Origin: Paenibacillus amylolyticus
GTDB taxonomy: Bacteria > Bacillota > Bacilli > Paenibacillales > Paenibacillaceae
DNA: 64,000 nucleotides
Assembly (NCBI RefSeq): GCF_003719335.1
Contig: NZ_RIAS01000022.1
Span: 1-64,000, forward strand
Reading direction: 5' to 3'
Positions 51,625 to 59,654 of this stretch are shown here, piece after piece. How positions within the stretch are numbered: the stretch's first letter is position 1; each line of letters opens with the position of its first letter. A program made the translations under genes and the position numbers. Below the pieces are notes generated by a model. That model was not told where the DNA came from and did not search any database. It saw only the letters and a program-made list of their open reading frames with translations.

Positions 51625-52170
51625 TCACATTCCTTCACGTTCGATTTGCGCTAATGCAGCGGAGAACTCTTCTCTTGTAATCTGAAATACACTCAACCGT
51701 TTGTGGAACTGCTTGCCGTTACAATACCCGATACCAAGCAGGTTGCCCATCTCCATACGACGTGCGGCTGCTTGCGGGTGTATGATCAATCCTGCTTCAA
51801 TGAGGTCCTCCCAATCGATTAGACTCGGTGCCCCCTCATAGGACGTGTGTACGCGAGCCAGTGCATGACGAATCGCTTCCGGAGAAGCATTCTCTACCCC
51901 GATATCTCCTTTGCGCGTTGCATCCGCCTCTGGAATGAAGGCATGTTTGCAACCAGGAATCTTATTGGCAATAATTTTACGGATACGCTCTCCCGCATGA
52001 TCTGGGTCTGTCAGGATAATGACACCGCGTCTCTCTTGAGCAAGAGCAATTCTCTTCAGAATACGCTGATTAATCGCAGAGCCTCCGGTTTCAATCGTAT
52101 CCGCTTCAACTGCCCGACGAATCGCTACCGTGTCGTCACGACCCTCCACAACAATGACTTCTTTTATCAT
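51625..52170 (-). CDS. rnmV: ribonuclease M5
   Basis: This 181-residue Toprim nuclease matures 5S rRNA. The Toprim motifs are VVEGRDDTVAIRRAV at the N terminus and IILTDPDHAGERIRK with the metal-binding Asp pair. It precedes rsmA at 4-nt spacing, a pairing conserved in Bacillales. Confidence 0.96.
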   Translation of the reverse strand: MIKEVIVVEGRDDTVAIRRAVEADTIETGGSAINQRILKRIALAQERRGVIILTDPDHAGERIRKIIANKIPGCKHAFIPEADATRKGDIGVENASPEAIRHALARVHTSYEGAPSLIDWEDLIEAGLIIHPQAAARRMEMGNLLGIGYCNGKQFHKRLSVFQITREEFSAALAQIEREGM

Positions 52171-52193
52171 GTTCCTTTTCTTCCTTTCTAACG

Positions 52194-52260
52194 CAAAAAG
52201 AAGAGGAATATCCTCTTCTCTGCCAAACGGCGGAGGAGACTGAATTCAGACCCCTCCGCC
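52194..52260 (-). terminator. paired hairpins ending the G5/3D-domain gene
   Basis: The first hairpin met by transcription is GGCGGAGG...CCTCCGCC (about 52232-52261). The second is AGAAGAGGA-tat-TCCTCTTCTTTTT (52194-52219) with a T-run, a standard terminator before rnmV. Confidence 0.75.
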
Positions 52261-52325
52261 GCATATTCCGCATGAATCATTCATGCAACTATTTTATAGC
52301 ATTCCCATTTCAAAGTAAAACGATT

Positions 52326-53510
52326 TTAGTTCGCCTCCGGCTTAACCGGACCAATCACATAGACCGTTTTGCCTTTTTTACGTCCAAAATTCAGGGCATG
52401 CTTCACACTGTCATAATAAACATCAATTTTGTTGCCTTTAATAGCGCCGCCTGTATCTTCCGCACGACGGAAGCCGAGGCCCTCAATGTATACCCACCAG
52501 CCGATTGGAATGACCTTGGGATCAACTGCAATGGTGCGCCCCTCCGTTACACGTGTACCGGAAGCTGTTTTTGTACCAATACCCGGCTCTTCCGAAGAGT
52601 AGGCTGTCATCGATACATTTTTCAAAACTTTAGAGTATTTAAAAGAGTTCCCGGAGACCGTAATCACCTTGCTGCCCGAGGCAGATGTTTTCTTCGAGTT
52701 CGTTGTTACAGCTTTTTTGGTAGTTGAAGTTTTGGCCGATACCAATTGAACCTCAGGTTCCTTCACAACCGGTTTAGCCTTCGTACCTACCGCAATCACT
52801 TTATCTACACGGTTGGTGGCGACCGTTTTACCTACCACTTTTTTGGAGACGAGTTCTCCATCTTGAAATACCTTTTCGATATGTTGCACAACTGTGCCTT
52901 CCTTGCCTTTCACTACAACACGGTTATCCCCTTGGAACAAACTAGGGTCTGCCGTTTTCACAACCTTGTAAGCAATCGGTTGTTTCACATCCACTGTATG
53001 CTTTGTTACACGCACTACACGAATCTTCATATCCGCCTTAATTGCGGTTCCGAGCGCTGGATACACTTTATCATGATTTGCAACTTCAATACCTGATTGC
53101 TGAATTACACCCTGTACCGATGAATCGGTTGTATAAAGAGTCTTGGTGTCTCCGTCTGCCGTAATGTTAACTGGAACGGCCCGCTCAATAACGATTCGGT
53201 CTCCGTCGGTGATCGCCCCATTCATGGGCATGGATACCTTGTCGTGAGGGCTGACTGTGATTGACTGCTCCTCCAGCATTTCCTGAAGCATTCCTGTACG
53301 AGTCTCTACCACTTGAGCTTTGCCGTCAATAACCAGTGAAACCTGCTTTCCGGCCTGACCGTAAACGACTAACAAGATCATGATTGCAAGCGCAATTGAG
53401 AATATCGCGATCAGTGCCATTTGACGCAAGTTCTCATGCTTCCACCGCAACGCGAAAGACTTACTGGATGATCGTGACTCATGGGTCTCTTCTGGTTGGA
53501 ATATGCCCAC
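52326..53510 (-). CDS. G5 and 3D domain cell-wall active protein (YabE-like, resuscitation-promoting type)
   Basis: This 394-residue protein has an N-terminal membrane anchor (MALIAIFSIALAIMILLVVY), DUF348-type repeats (SLVIDGKAQVVETRTG onward), a G5 domain (VVKTADPSLFQGDNRVVVKG) and a C-terminal 3D domain with three aspartates (MTAYSSEEPGIGTKTASGTR; IAVDPKVIPIGWWVYI; AEDTGGAIKGNKIDVYY), a likely lytic transglycosylase fold. GTG at 53510 has AAGGAGG 8 nt upstream; an ATG six codons earlier and a GTG at 53594 are worse. A c-di-AMP riboswitch controls it. Confidence 0.9.
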   Translation of the reverse strand: MGIFQPEETHESRSSSKSFALRWKHENLRQMALIAIFSIALAIMILLVVYGQAGKQVSLVIDGKAQVVETRTGMLQEMLEEQSITVSPHDKVSMPMNGAITDGDRIVIERAVPVNITADGDTKTLYTTDSSVQGVIQQSGIEVANHDKVYPALGTAIKADMKIRVVRVTKHTVDVKQPIAYKVVKTADPSLFQGDNRVVVKGKEGTVVQHIEKVFQDGELVSKKVVGKTVATNRVDKVIAVGTKAKPVVKEPEVQLVSAKTSTTKKAVTTNSKKTSASGSKVITVSGNSFKYSKVLKNVSMTAYSSEEPGIGTKTASGTRVTEGRTIAVDPKVIPIGWWVYIEGLGFRRAEDTGGAIKGNKIDVYYDSVKHALNFGRKKGKTVYVIGPVKPEAN

Positions 53511-53569
53511 TTCTCCGTCCTCCTTCATAGCCTCGCCGTCTAAAGTAATGCATGATGTCTTTGACGCGA

Positions 53570-53644
53570 CTATAACAATTTTTCTACAGAACACAGATCA
53601 GAGATAATGACCGGTTCTGCACCATGAACCCCTCTTCGCAACAT
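53570..53644 (-). CDS. possible 24-codon upstream ORF in the riboswitch-controlled leader
   Basis: ATG at 53644 follows AGGAGGATGACATC and opens a 24-residue frame (MLRRGVHGAEPVIISDLCSV, ending EKLL). It lies after the riboswitch terminator and 60 bp before the G5/3D gene. The strong ribosome binding site makes translation likely; no similarity is recognised. It might be a leader peptide or the remnant of an earlier N terminus. Confidence 0.4.
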   Translation of the reverse strand: MLRRGVHGAEPVIISDLCSVEKLL

Positions 53645-53700
53645 GATGTCATCCTCCTGAATACCTACCGTATGATGACAATATTTCTTTTATTCAAAAC

Positions 53701-53742
53701 AAAAAAAGCCAAAGAAAGAGTGTAAGAGACCCTTTCGTGGCT
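53701..53742 (-). terminator. expression-platform terminator of the c-di-AMP riboswitch
   Basis: Minus strand AAGCCACGAAAG-loop-CTTTCTTTGGCTTTTTTT lies 30-100 nt after the aptamer. Confidence 0.75.
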
Positions 53743-53769
53743 TCCGAATGATTTTGAATATCGGAAATT

Positions 53770-54030
53770 CATGCACGAGGTTGCCTCTCTTTTTCCGCTT
53801 GCGAGGTTAGCTGTCGGGTTCGGGCGAAAGAGAGCCGCCCTATCTTAGGTCACCCGCTCATGGCGGACGCCCTTGAATTCACCCCGAGACCCAAAGAAGA
53901 AATCAAATACGGCTTCGCAGAACATTCCGCTGCTTTTGGGTCAGCGAACGATGCGCATCGGCTAGAATCACCGATGTTTAAGCCCTATTGGTTCCCCCGC
54001 TCTCCGTTAACGGAGACTCAGCGAGATTGA
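53770..54030 (-). ncRNA. ydaO/yuaA c-di-AMP riboswitch
   Basis: Read on the minus strand, the region shows the conserved ydaO blocks in order: ATCTCGCTGAGTCTCCGTTA, GCGGGGGAACCAATAGGGCT, TTTGGGTCTCGGGGTGAA, GGGTGACCTAAGATAGGG and GAACCCGACAGCTAACCTCG. It is followed by a terminator and the G5/3D-domain gene, a known target class for this RNA. The family switches genes off when c-di-AMP is high. Confidence 0.92.
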
Positions 54031-54275
54031 TTCATGAAAAGTAATGTTGTCTCATCGGAAAGTGTCCCTTTGTTCATCCCCCGAACATCTGTCCAATTTT
54101 CCGCGCAACAATTCACTGAAAAGATGATATCCTGTTTTGATGCATGTTGTAAAGCACGGATCAAGTACGTTTTTCTAAATATTTGGTTAAAATATTGTAA
54201 TATTCTGCAATAATTCGAAACAAAGAGCAAATTAACTCTCTGTATCTCCCTTTTTCACCTGATTTACTCGTTTTC

Positions 54276-55043
54276 TTATCGAATCCCAAATCGTTCCATG
54301 GCATTTTTGGTGGTAATTGCAGCAATTTCCTCTACCGAAATGCCTTTAATTTCCGCAGCTGCTTCAGCAACCAGACGTACATGCGCTGTCTCATTTCGTT
54401 TTCCACGATAAGGATGAGGTGTAAGATACGGGGAGTCCGTTTCCAAGAAAAATCGATCCATCGGTACCTTCGCAAGCACCTCTTTCGGTTGCTTGGCATT
54501 TTTGAACGTGACCGGTCCTCCAAAGGACAGATGGAACCCCAAATCCAGACACATTTTCGCCGTTTCCCAGCTTCCTGAGAATGAATGCATCACACCTCCA
54601 ACCTCTCCAGCCTTCTCCTCGCGTAAAATACGTACAATGTCCTCATGAGCATCCCGATTATGGATGACAATGGGCATATTCAATTCCCGTGCCAATGCAA
54701 TTTGTTGTCGTAATACGCGGTGCTGCACCTCCTTAGGAGAAGTGTCCCAATGATAGTCTAGACCGATTTCGCCAATCGCTACCACTTTTTCATGTTTGCA
54801 CAATGATGCAATCCATTCCAGATCACCCTCTTGCATCGTAATTGCATCCACCGGGTGCCAGCCTACAGCTGCGTGGATAAAATCATACGTTTCGGCCAGT
54901 TTCATCGTCGTTGGAATCGTCTCCCGATTAAAGCCGATATTAATCATGCGAGTAACTCCCGCCTCAATGGCCCGCTGAATTATGTCCTCTCGGTCTTCGT
55001 CGAATTGTGGTGCATCCAGATGAGTATGTGTGTCGAATAACAT
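54276..55043 (-). CDS. tatD: TatD-family metal-dependent hydrolase
   Basis: This 255-residue TIM-barrel DNase shows MLFDTHTHLDAPQFDEDRED (metal-binding HxH), AIGEIGLDYHWDTSPKEVQ, VIHNRDAHED, MHSFSGSWE and LETDSPYLTPHPYRGKRNE. It cleaves or trims DNA and may remove damaged nucleotides. The start at 55043 has AAGGGAG upstream and yields the B. subtilis YabD length. A sigma-A promoter is visible about 170 bp upstream. Confidence 0.96.
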   Translation of the reverse strand: MLFDTHTHLDAPQFDEDREDIIQRAIEAGVTRMINIGFNRETIPTTMKLAETYDFIHAAVGWHPVDAITMQEGDLEWIASLCKHEKVVAIGEIGLDYHWDTSPKEVQHRVLRQQIALARELNMPIVIHNRDAHEDIVRILREEKAGEVGGVMHSFSGSWETAKMCLDLGFHLSFGGPVTFKNAKQPKEVLAKVPMDRFFLETDSPYLTPHPYRGKRNETAHVRLVAEAAAEIKGISVEEIAAITTKNAMERFGIR

Positions 55044-55420
55044 GCTTTCTCGTTCTCCCTTCATGTCGAAAGTCAAATGCCGCTGATTTATTCATGGGAA
55101 CTCCTCTTATTCTTGTACAGGAATTCTTGCGTTTGAATTTCAAATTTATTTTTTTTCATCATTAAATGATTGGGACAAGCATCAATTTCAGTATTTTCAG
55201 TTTTAGCACTCAAGCTACTATATATAGAAGGAAAATAAAAAGTCAAATCAACATCTTGCAAGAAAAGGCGTTGGAAACTGTATAATTACTCACTCGGATT
55301 ACAAAATTATGTCGATCTACATATCCTCGCCATTAAAGCAGATTACTGTATCATGTAAAATAGCTCTCTTAGAAAGTCTTTTGATATCAAAATGTTTCAC
55401 CCAGCTGCATCGACTCAAGA
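55044..55420. other. 377-bp gap between the HD gene and tatD
   Basis: Contains the tatD promoter on the minus strand (55217-55246) and a plus-strand TATAAT near 55283-55288 with a poor -35. A 71-codon plus frame (55309-55524) overlaps the end of the HD gene and lacks a ribosome binding site, so it is not called. metS lies here in B. subtilis and is missing. Confidence 0.4.
55217..55246 (-). promoter_or_regulatory. sigma-A promoter of tatD
   Basis: Minus strand TTGACT (55241-55246), 18 bp, TATAGT (55217-55222). Confidence 0.5.
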
Positions 55421-56698
55421 TTACAGAAAATAGGGGCGTATATGGGACGGTAATTCATGAAGAATGGCATCCACCTTGTTTTGCGGATAGTACAAATGAT
55501 GTTTGCCCAGATGAAGTCCACTGATCGAACGCACAATATCAGAAACTTCTGACAGCTCATGCAACTTGTCCTGCCGATCCAGCAGTAGAATTTGCTTATC
55601 GGTAGATTGATCTGGACGAAACACATCATACGGATTATCCGTCGGAAAATCAATTTCAAGATCATACTCGGGATTCAATCCTGCTTGTACAAAAGCTTCC
55701 CGAATCTCTTCAATGATGTCCAAGTCGATCTGTTCGAGTTCCACATATTTATATAACCTGCGATCCATAAAACGTTCGCACAACTCACTCAGAACAGAAT
55801 CGTCCTCCTTACGCCACTGCATAAAGGCTGTTTGAATTAACGATTCGTCAAGCTGCAGATATTCATCAACTGAAATTTCTCCATGAAACAGTTTGGGCAG
55901 TGGCTCTACCATGAAACGGAATGGAAAGCCTTGCTTCACAAGTTGTTTTGCCCGCTTAAAGATTTGTCGCAATATAATCTCGGAGCTGCGCGTCACAGGA
56001 TGGAAGTAAATCTGCCAATACATCTGGTATCGTGACATCAGATAATCTTCCACAGCATGCATACCAGACTCTTTAACTACAATTCGTCCATGGAATGGAC
56101 GCAGCATGCGAAGAATGCGATCCAAGTCGATCGTGCCATAATTTACCCCTGTAAAGTAGGCATCCCTGAGCAAGTAATCCATTCGGTCCGCATCAAGCGG
56201 ACTGGTTACCAGATTCACAACAATCGGTTTATCATACGTCTTCTGGATAACGGAAGCCACTTTTTCATCAAAATCAGGAGCATACCGTCTTAGAATCGCC
56301 CCTACTTCGGTATCACCCTTGATAATGCGGCATGTCCAATCCTCATGATTCATGTCAAAAGCCTCTTCAATGGAATGAGAGAATGGTCCATGTCCGAGAT
56401 CATGAAGTAAGGCAGCACACAACGTCACCAGCTTTTCTTCCTTGGGCCAGTCCGAATAATGGCTTCGTTCAAACTGAGAGATGATCTTTCGGGTAATTTC
56501 ATATACACCTAGCGAATGGGAGAAACGACTGTGCTCTGCCCCGTGAAAAGTTAGATAAGATGTCCCTAATTGACGAATGCGGCGTAGCCTCTGAAATTCA
56601 GGTGTATTGATCAATTGCCATATAATCGGTTCTTGCACATGAATATAATTATGTACCGGATCTTTAAATACTTTCTCTTCCGTCAGACGGTGTTCCAT
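55421..56698 (-). CDS. HD-domain phosphohydrolase (YwfO/SAMHD1-like)
   Basis: This 425-residue enzyme has the HD superfamily core: EFQRLRRIRQLGTSYLTFHG, HSRFSHSLGVYEITRKI, the His-Asp pair in CAALLHDLGHGPFSHS, and the later SPLDADRMDYLLRDAYFTGV. This arrangement is typical of dNTP triphosphohydrolase-type proteins such as B. subtilis YwfO; dNTP hydrolysis is inferred only. AAAAGGAG precedes the ATG. It is divergent from abrB, and their shared 328-bp region holds a cluster of Spo0A-box-like sites. It stands where B. subtilis has metS. Confidence 0.9.
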   Translation of the reverse strand: MEHRLTEEKVFKDPVHNYIHVQEPIIWQLINTPEFQRLRRIRQLGTSYLTFHGAEHSRFSHSLGVYEITRKIISQFERSHYSDWPKEEKLVTLCAALLHDLGHGPFSHSIEEAFDMNHEDWTCRIIKGDTEVGAILRRYAPDFDEKVASVIQKTYDKPIVVNLVTSPLDADRMDYLLRDAYFTGVNYGTIDLDRILRMLRPFHGRIVVKESGMHAVEDYLMSRYQMYWQIYFHPVTRSSEIILRQIFKRAKQLVKQGFPFRFMVEPLPKLFHGEISVDEYLQLDESLIQTAFMQWRKEDDSVLSELCERFMDRRLYKYVELEQIDLDIIEEIREAFVQAGLNPEYDLEIDFPTDNPYDVFRPDQSTDKQILLLDRQDKLHELSEVSDIVRSISGLHLGKHHLYYPQNKVDAILHELPSHIRPYFL

Positions 56699-56770
56699 TT
56701 CGATTCACTCCTTTTAAATTGTTCTCTTGCCATAAAGAATAACGCGTCCAGCTTCAATTTTCACCAACAA

Positions 56771-56830
56771 TTCGACATGAAATGACGAATTTTGTCGAAC
56801 AAAGCACTTTTGTCGTTTTCCAAATCGACA
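56771..56830. promoter_or_regulatory. cluster of Spo0A-box-like sites upstream of the HD gene
   Basis: Matches to TGTCGAA: perfect at 56771-56777 (minus) and 56793-56799 (plus); 6 of 7 at 56824-56830 (minus); 5 of 7 at 56811-56817 (plus). They lie 70-130 bp upstream of the HD gene and about 100-160 bp upstream of the abrB -35. Regulation of either gene by Spo0A is inferred. Confidence 0.5.
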
Positions 56831-56927
56831 AAGCTGACATGGATGTTTAAATACGAAAAATTGCTTTTAATCCCTTACCACCAGTAAACTTAAGAAAAAC
56901 ACCCTTTATTTTAAGCTAATTTTAAGG

Positions 56928-56986
56928 TTGACTGTTTTGGGAATCGTTGGTATGATGAGTATCATAAAACATAAAATAATGTCGAA
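56928..56986 (+). promoter_or_regulatory. abrB sigma-A promoter with a downstream 0A box
   Basis: TTGACT (56928-56933), 17 bp, TATGAT (56951-56956). A perfect TGTCGAA (56980-56986) lies about 25 bp after the -10, in the early transcribed region. In B. subtilis Spo0A-P represses abrB from 0A boxes just downstream of the start. Confidence 0.75.
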
Positions 56987-57026
56987 TAATGACAATGATA
57001 GTTAGCTGAGAGGAGCACTGATTATA

Positions 57027-57281
57027 ATGATGAAATCAACAGGTATTGTAAGAAAAGTGGATGAACTGGGACGGGTAGTTATTCCAATCGAATTGCGTCG
57101 TACACTCGGTATTGGCGAAAAAGATGCTTTGGAAATCTACGTTGATGGTGAGCGCATCATGCTCAAAAAATACGAGCCAGCTTGTATCTTCTGTGGTAAC
57201 GCTGAGAACGTAACTTACTTCAAAGGTAAAATCGTTTGTAACGAATGTATTTCTGAAATCCCTGCACCTGTAGCAAAATAA
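57027..57281 (+). CDS. abrB: AbrB-family transition state regulator with Cys4 C terminus
   Basis: This 84-residue protein has the AbrB DNA-binding hairpin (MKSTGIVRKVDELGRVVIPI and LRRTLGIGEKDALEIYVDGE). Its C terminus is not the helical domain of B. subtilis AbrB: it carries two CxxC pairs (CIFCGN and VCNEC), suggesting a small zinc site. ATG codons at 57027 and 57030 are equivalent; GAGAGGAG is 11 nt upstream. A Spo0A box in the leader supports the classic Spo0A-AbrB circuit. Opposite strand to its neighbours, as in a separate transcription unit. Confidence 0.9.
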   Translation: MMKSTGIVRKVDELGRVVIPIELRRTLGIGEKDALEIYVDGERIMLKKYEPACIFCGNAENVTYFKGKIVCNECISEIPAPVAK

Positions 57282-57341
57282 GAAAAACAAGTATACTGGA
57301 ATTATCCAAATCGTTAATTCTAACCTTTTTATATTCCCTCA

Positions 57342-57384
57342 TGGCCTTCCCGGTGTAATCTCACCGTTGGAGGGTCTTTTTTTT
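57342..57384 (+). terminator. terminator of abrB
   Basis: GGCCTTCCCGGTG-loop-CACCGTTGGAGGGTC followed by eight T. Confidence 0.8.
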
Positions 57385-57391
57385 CACCCTT

Positions 57392-57436
57392 AAGAGCAGA
57401 CACATATCTTTCACATTTTGGTGTGCTGCTCTTTTT
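57392..57436 (+). terminator. second hairpin with T-run downstream of abrB
   Basis: AAGAGCAGACACA pairs with TGTGCTGCTCTT and a T-run follows on the plus strand; likely backup terminator before convergent rsmI. Confidence 0.6.
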
Positions 57437-57517
57437 ACATTTTAAGGTTATATTAAGCTTTGTTTTAATCTCTCTTTAAGGTAATTACAACTAAATTTGG
57501 TATTTTTAAAATTTTGG

Positions 57518-58402
57518 CTACCCAATCAAAGCATTATATACGTCCCGTTTTGCCAACCCTCGATCAGCTGCTGTTTTTTTCATCGCATCTTTACGACTGT
57601 TTCCTTCATTTTCATAGTGTTCCACGTGTTCTTCCAGCGACAAAACCTGCCACCATGCTTCCCGTTCAGCCTTACGTTCCTCTTCCCTGATCCCTTCAAC
57701 CAACAAACAATATTCACCTAGAGGCGGGTGCTCTTCGAGCCATTCTATACATTCCTTCAGACTACCTCTAACAAATTCCTCGTGCCGCTTGGTCAACTCA
57801 CGAGCCAGTACAATGGAACGTTCACCCAGAATTTCTTCCAGATACATCAAGGTTTTGCGAATCCGGTGAGGGGACTCATAGAAAAGCAACGTACCATTCG
57901 ACTCATTGAAAGCTTCCAGTACCTTACGCATGTCCTTTTTCTCTCGTGGCAAAAAACCACCAAAGGTAAACCGTTCTGTTGGTAATCCGGATACGATCAG
58001 AGCGGATAATGCTGCATTCGGACCAGGAATCGGTATGACCGTAATTCCGGCTTCGATTGCAAGCTTTACCAGATCAGAACCTGGGTCTGAAATGGCTGGT
58101 AATCCGGCATCGCTGACAAGTGCCAAATTTTTTCCTTCTATTATATAGCGTATCAGTTCAGGGCCACTCGCACCCTTATTGTGCTCATGATAGCTAAACA
58201 GCATGGAAGGTGTAATCTCAAAATGAGTGAGCAGCTTTCGCGTCTGACGAGTATCTTCAGCAGCAATAATATCACAGACCTGCAATGTCTTAATGGCCCG
58301 GAAGGTCATATCCTCCAAGTTTCCAATCGGTGTCCCAACCAAATATAACTTGCCTGTAGGTTCGGACTGCTCCCTAAAGCTTTTTTGGACTTGTAAAGAC
58401 AT
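57518..58402 (-). CDS. rsmI: 16S rRNA (cytidine1402-2'-O)-methyltransferase
   Basis: This 294-residue SPOUT-unrelated, tetrapyrrole-methylase-fold enzyme 2'-O-methylates C1402. Signature segments: LYLVGTPIGNLEDMTFRAIK, CDIIAAEDTRQTRKLL, LALVSDAGLPAISDPGSDLV and LLFYESPHRIRKTLMYLEEI. It directly follows the methyltransferase gene (stop and ATG abutting). yazA, which separates them in B. subtilis, is absent. Confidence 0.96.
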   Translation of the reverse strand: MSLQVQKSFREQSEPTGKLYLVGTPIGNLEDMTFRAIKTLQVCDIIAAEDTRQTRKLLTHFEITPSMLFSYHEHNKGASGPELIRYIIEGKNLALVSDAGLPAISDPGSDLVKLAIEAGITVIPIPGPNAALSALIVSGLPTERFTFGGFLPREKKDMRKVLEAFNESNGTLLFYESPHRIRKTLMYLEEILGERSIVLARELTKRHEEFVRGSLKECIEWLEEHPPLGEYCLLVEGIREEERKAEREAWWQVLSLEEHVEHYENEGNSRKDAMKKTAADRGLAKRDVYNALIG

Positions 58403-59182
58403 CTAGTTTCCTCCTTCCTTCGATCGTTCGGCATCCTGCTGACCATAGTAGATCTCCATAATCTCATCGCAGTAGCTACCCTGTTCATTGTAGACAATAA
58501 GTGGCGGCAACATGCGTACCTCTGGCTTGCCGTCTTTCATCGCTTCAATCAACACCATGTTCGCCTCCAGATGAGCACGCGGGTGTACCATACGAATGCG
58601 CTTGGGTTCCAGCTTGTATTCGCGCATTAATGATATAATTTCGCCGAGACGCTGCGGTCTATGAACCATAGATACTTTCCCACCATTACGCACAAGACGA
58701 TTGCATGCTTGAATGACTTCCTCAAGAGTACACCCGATTTCATGACGTGCCATGGCCTGATGGGTGTTCATCTTGAGGTCACTTCCATTCAACGGCATGT
58801 ACGGAGGATTTACCGTAATGGCATCATATACCGCATGTCCAGTTTCTTTAACCAAATCTCGCAAATCTCCCTCACGAATATGGATGGACTCATCCAATTC
58901 ATTCAACTGCACACTCCGGCGTGCCATATCTGCAAGTCGTGGCTGAATCTCAATGCCTTCCAGACTTGCCTGCGTACGTGTTGTCAGTAAAATAGGCACG
59001 ACCCCATTTCCCGTGCACAAGTCCAGAACACGCCCGCGTTTCGGAACAGAAGCAAATCGGGCCAGCAAGACAGCATCCATAGAAAAACTGAACACTTCAT
59101 CACTTTGGATGATTCGCAAATTATGAGAGAGCAGATCATCAATCCGCTCGGATTCCTGTAAAATTACTTCTTCGTCTGTCAT
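58403..59182 (-). CDS. tRNA1(Val) (adenine37-N6)-methyltransferase-like protein (YabB/TrmN6)
   Basis: This 259-residue Rossmann methyltransferase has the SAM motif RVLDLCTGNGVVPILL (about residues 50-65) and the adenine N6-type catalytic NPPYMPLNGSDLK (near 125). The TrmN6 assignment is by motif and synteny (yabA, yabB, rsmI). A terminator between yabA and this gene suggests at least partial separate expression. Confidence 0.9.
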   Translation of the reverse strand: MTDEEVILQESERIDDLLSHNLRIIQSDEVFSFSMDAVLLARFASVPKRGRVLDLCTGNGVVPILLTTRTQASLEGIEIQPRLADMARRSVQLNELDESIHIREGDLRDLVKETGHAVYDAITVNPPYMPLNGSDLKMNTHQAMARHEIGCTLEEVIQACNRLVRNGGKVSMVHRPQRLGEIISLMREYKLEPKRIRMVHPRAHLEANMVLIEAMKDGKPEVRMLPPLIVYNEQGSYCDEIMEIYYGQQDAERSKEGGN

Positions 59183-59225
59183 AGGGTACTCTCATCCTCC
59201 GGTACGTTAAACGTTTATAACCTTG

Positions 59226-59252
59226 AAAAAAAACCGTAGGGAATCCCTACGG
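59226..59252 (-). terminator. terminator of yabA
   Basis: Minus strand GACCGTAGGG-att-CCCTACGGTTTTTTTT. Confidence 0.9.
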
Positions 59253-59257
59253 TCACT

Positions 59258-59626
59258 TCATTTATTCAAAAAAGACAGGCAGAACAGACAATCGCCTTCC
59301 GTCCGCAAATGTCCATAATAGACGTTGCAGATATGGAATCCTTCATGATACAGCCGAGCCAAGTTGTCATAACCTTCGCCCACTACATCTTCACCTGCAG
59401 CTGGACCCGCCGGTCTTGCGACAGGAGCAAGAGCAGATGAGATCGGCAGATCTGCCGGCGCTTCACGCTTAAGCAGTTTGCGTAACTGCTCATTTTCGAT
59501 GGTAAGCCGCTGATTTTCTTCCAGCAACTCTTTGACAATCATTTTTAATTCTGCTAAATCACCGTGCAACTGACCCATTTGGGTTTCCATTTCATGAATG
59601 TGCGTAAACAGATTTTTCTTTTCCAA
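59258..59626 (-). CDS. yabA: replication initiation control protein YabA
   Basis: This 122-residue protein has an N-terminal coiled coil (about 1-60) and a C-terminal zinc domain (GEGYDNLARLYHEGFHICNV; then HLRTEGDCLFCLSFLNK) with His/Cys ligands. In B. subtilis YabA binds DnaA and DnaN and limits re-initiation. The start is TTG at 59626, aligning with B. subtilis MDKKELF-type starts, with GGGGTGG just upstream. Confidence 0.94.
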   Translation of the reverse strand: MEKKNLFTHIHEMETQMGQLHGDLAELKMIVKELLEENQRLTIENEQLRKLLKREAPADLPISSALAPVARPAGPAAGEDVVGEGYDNLARLYHEGFHICNVYYGHLRTEGDCLFCLSFLNK

Positions 59627-59654
59627 GTTTCCACCCCGAAGCAACCTTTATGGT

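Noticed and set aside
54018..54230. 70-codon minus-strand frame upstream of the riboswitch
   Set aside because: It runs into the conserved aptamer sequence, which explains the region better.
55309..55524. 71-codon plus-strand frame overlapping the 3' end of the HD gene
   Set aside because: No ribosome binding site and it lies antisense to a real coding region.
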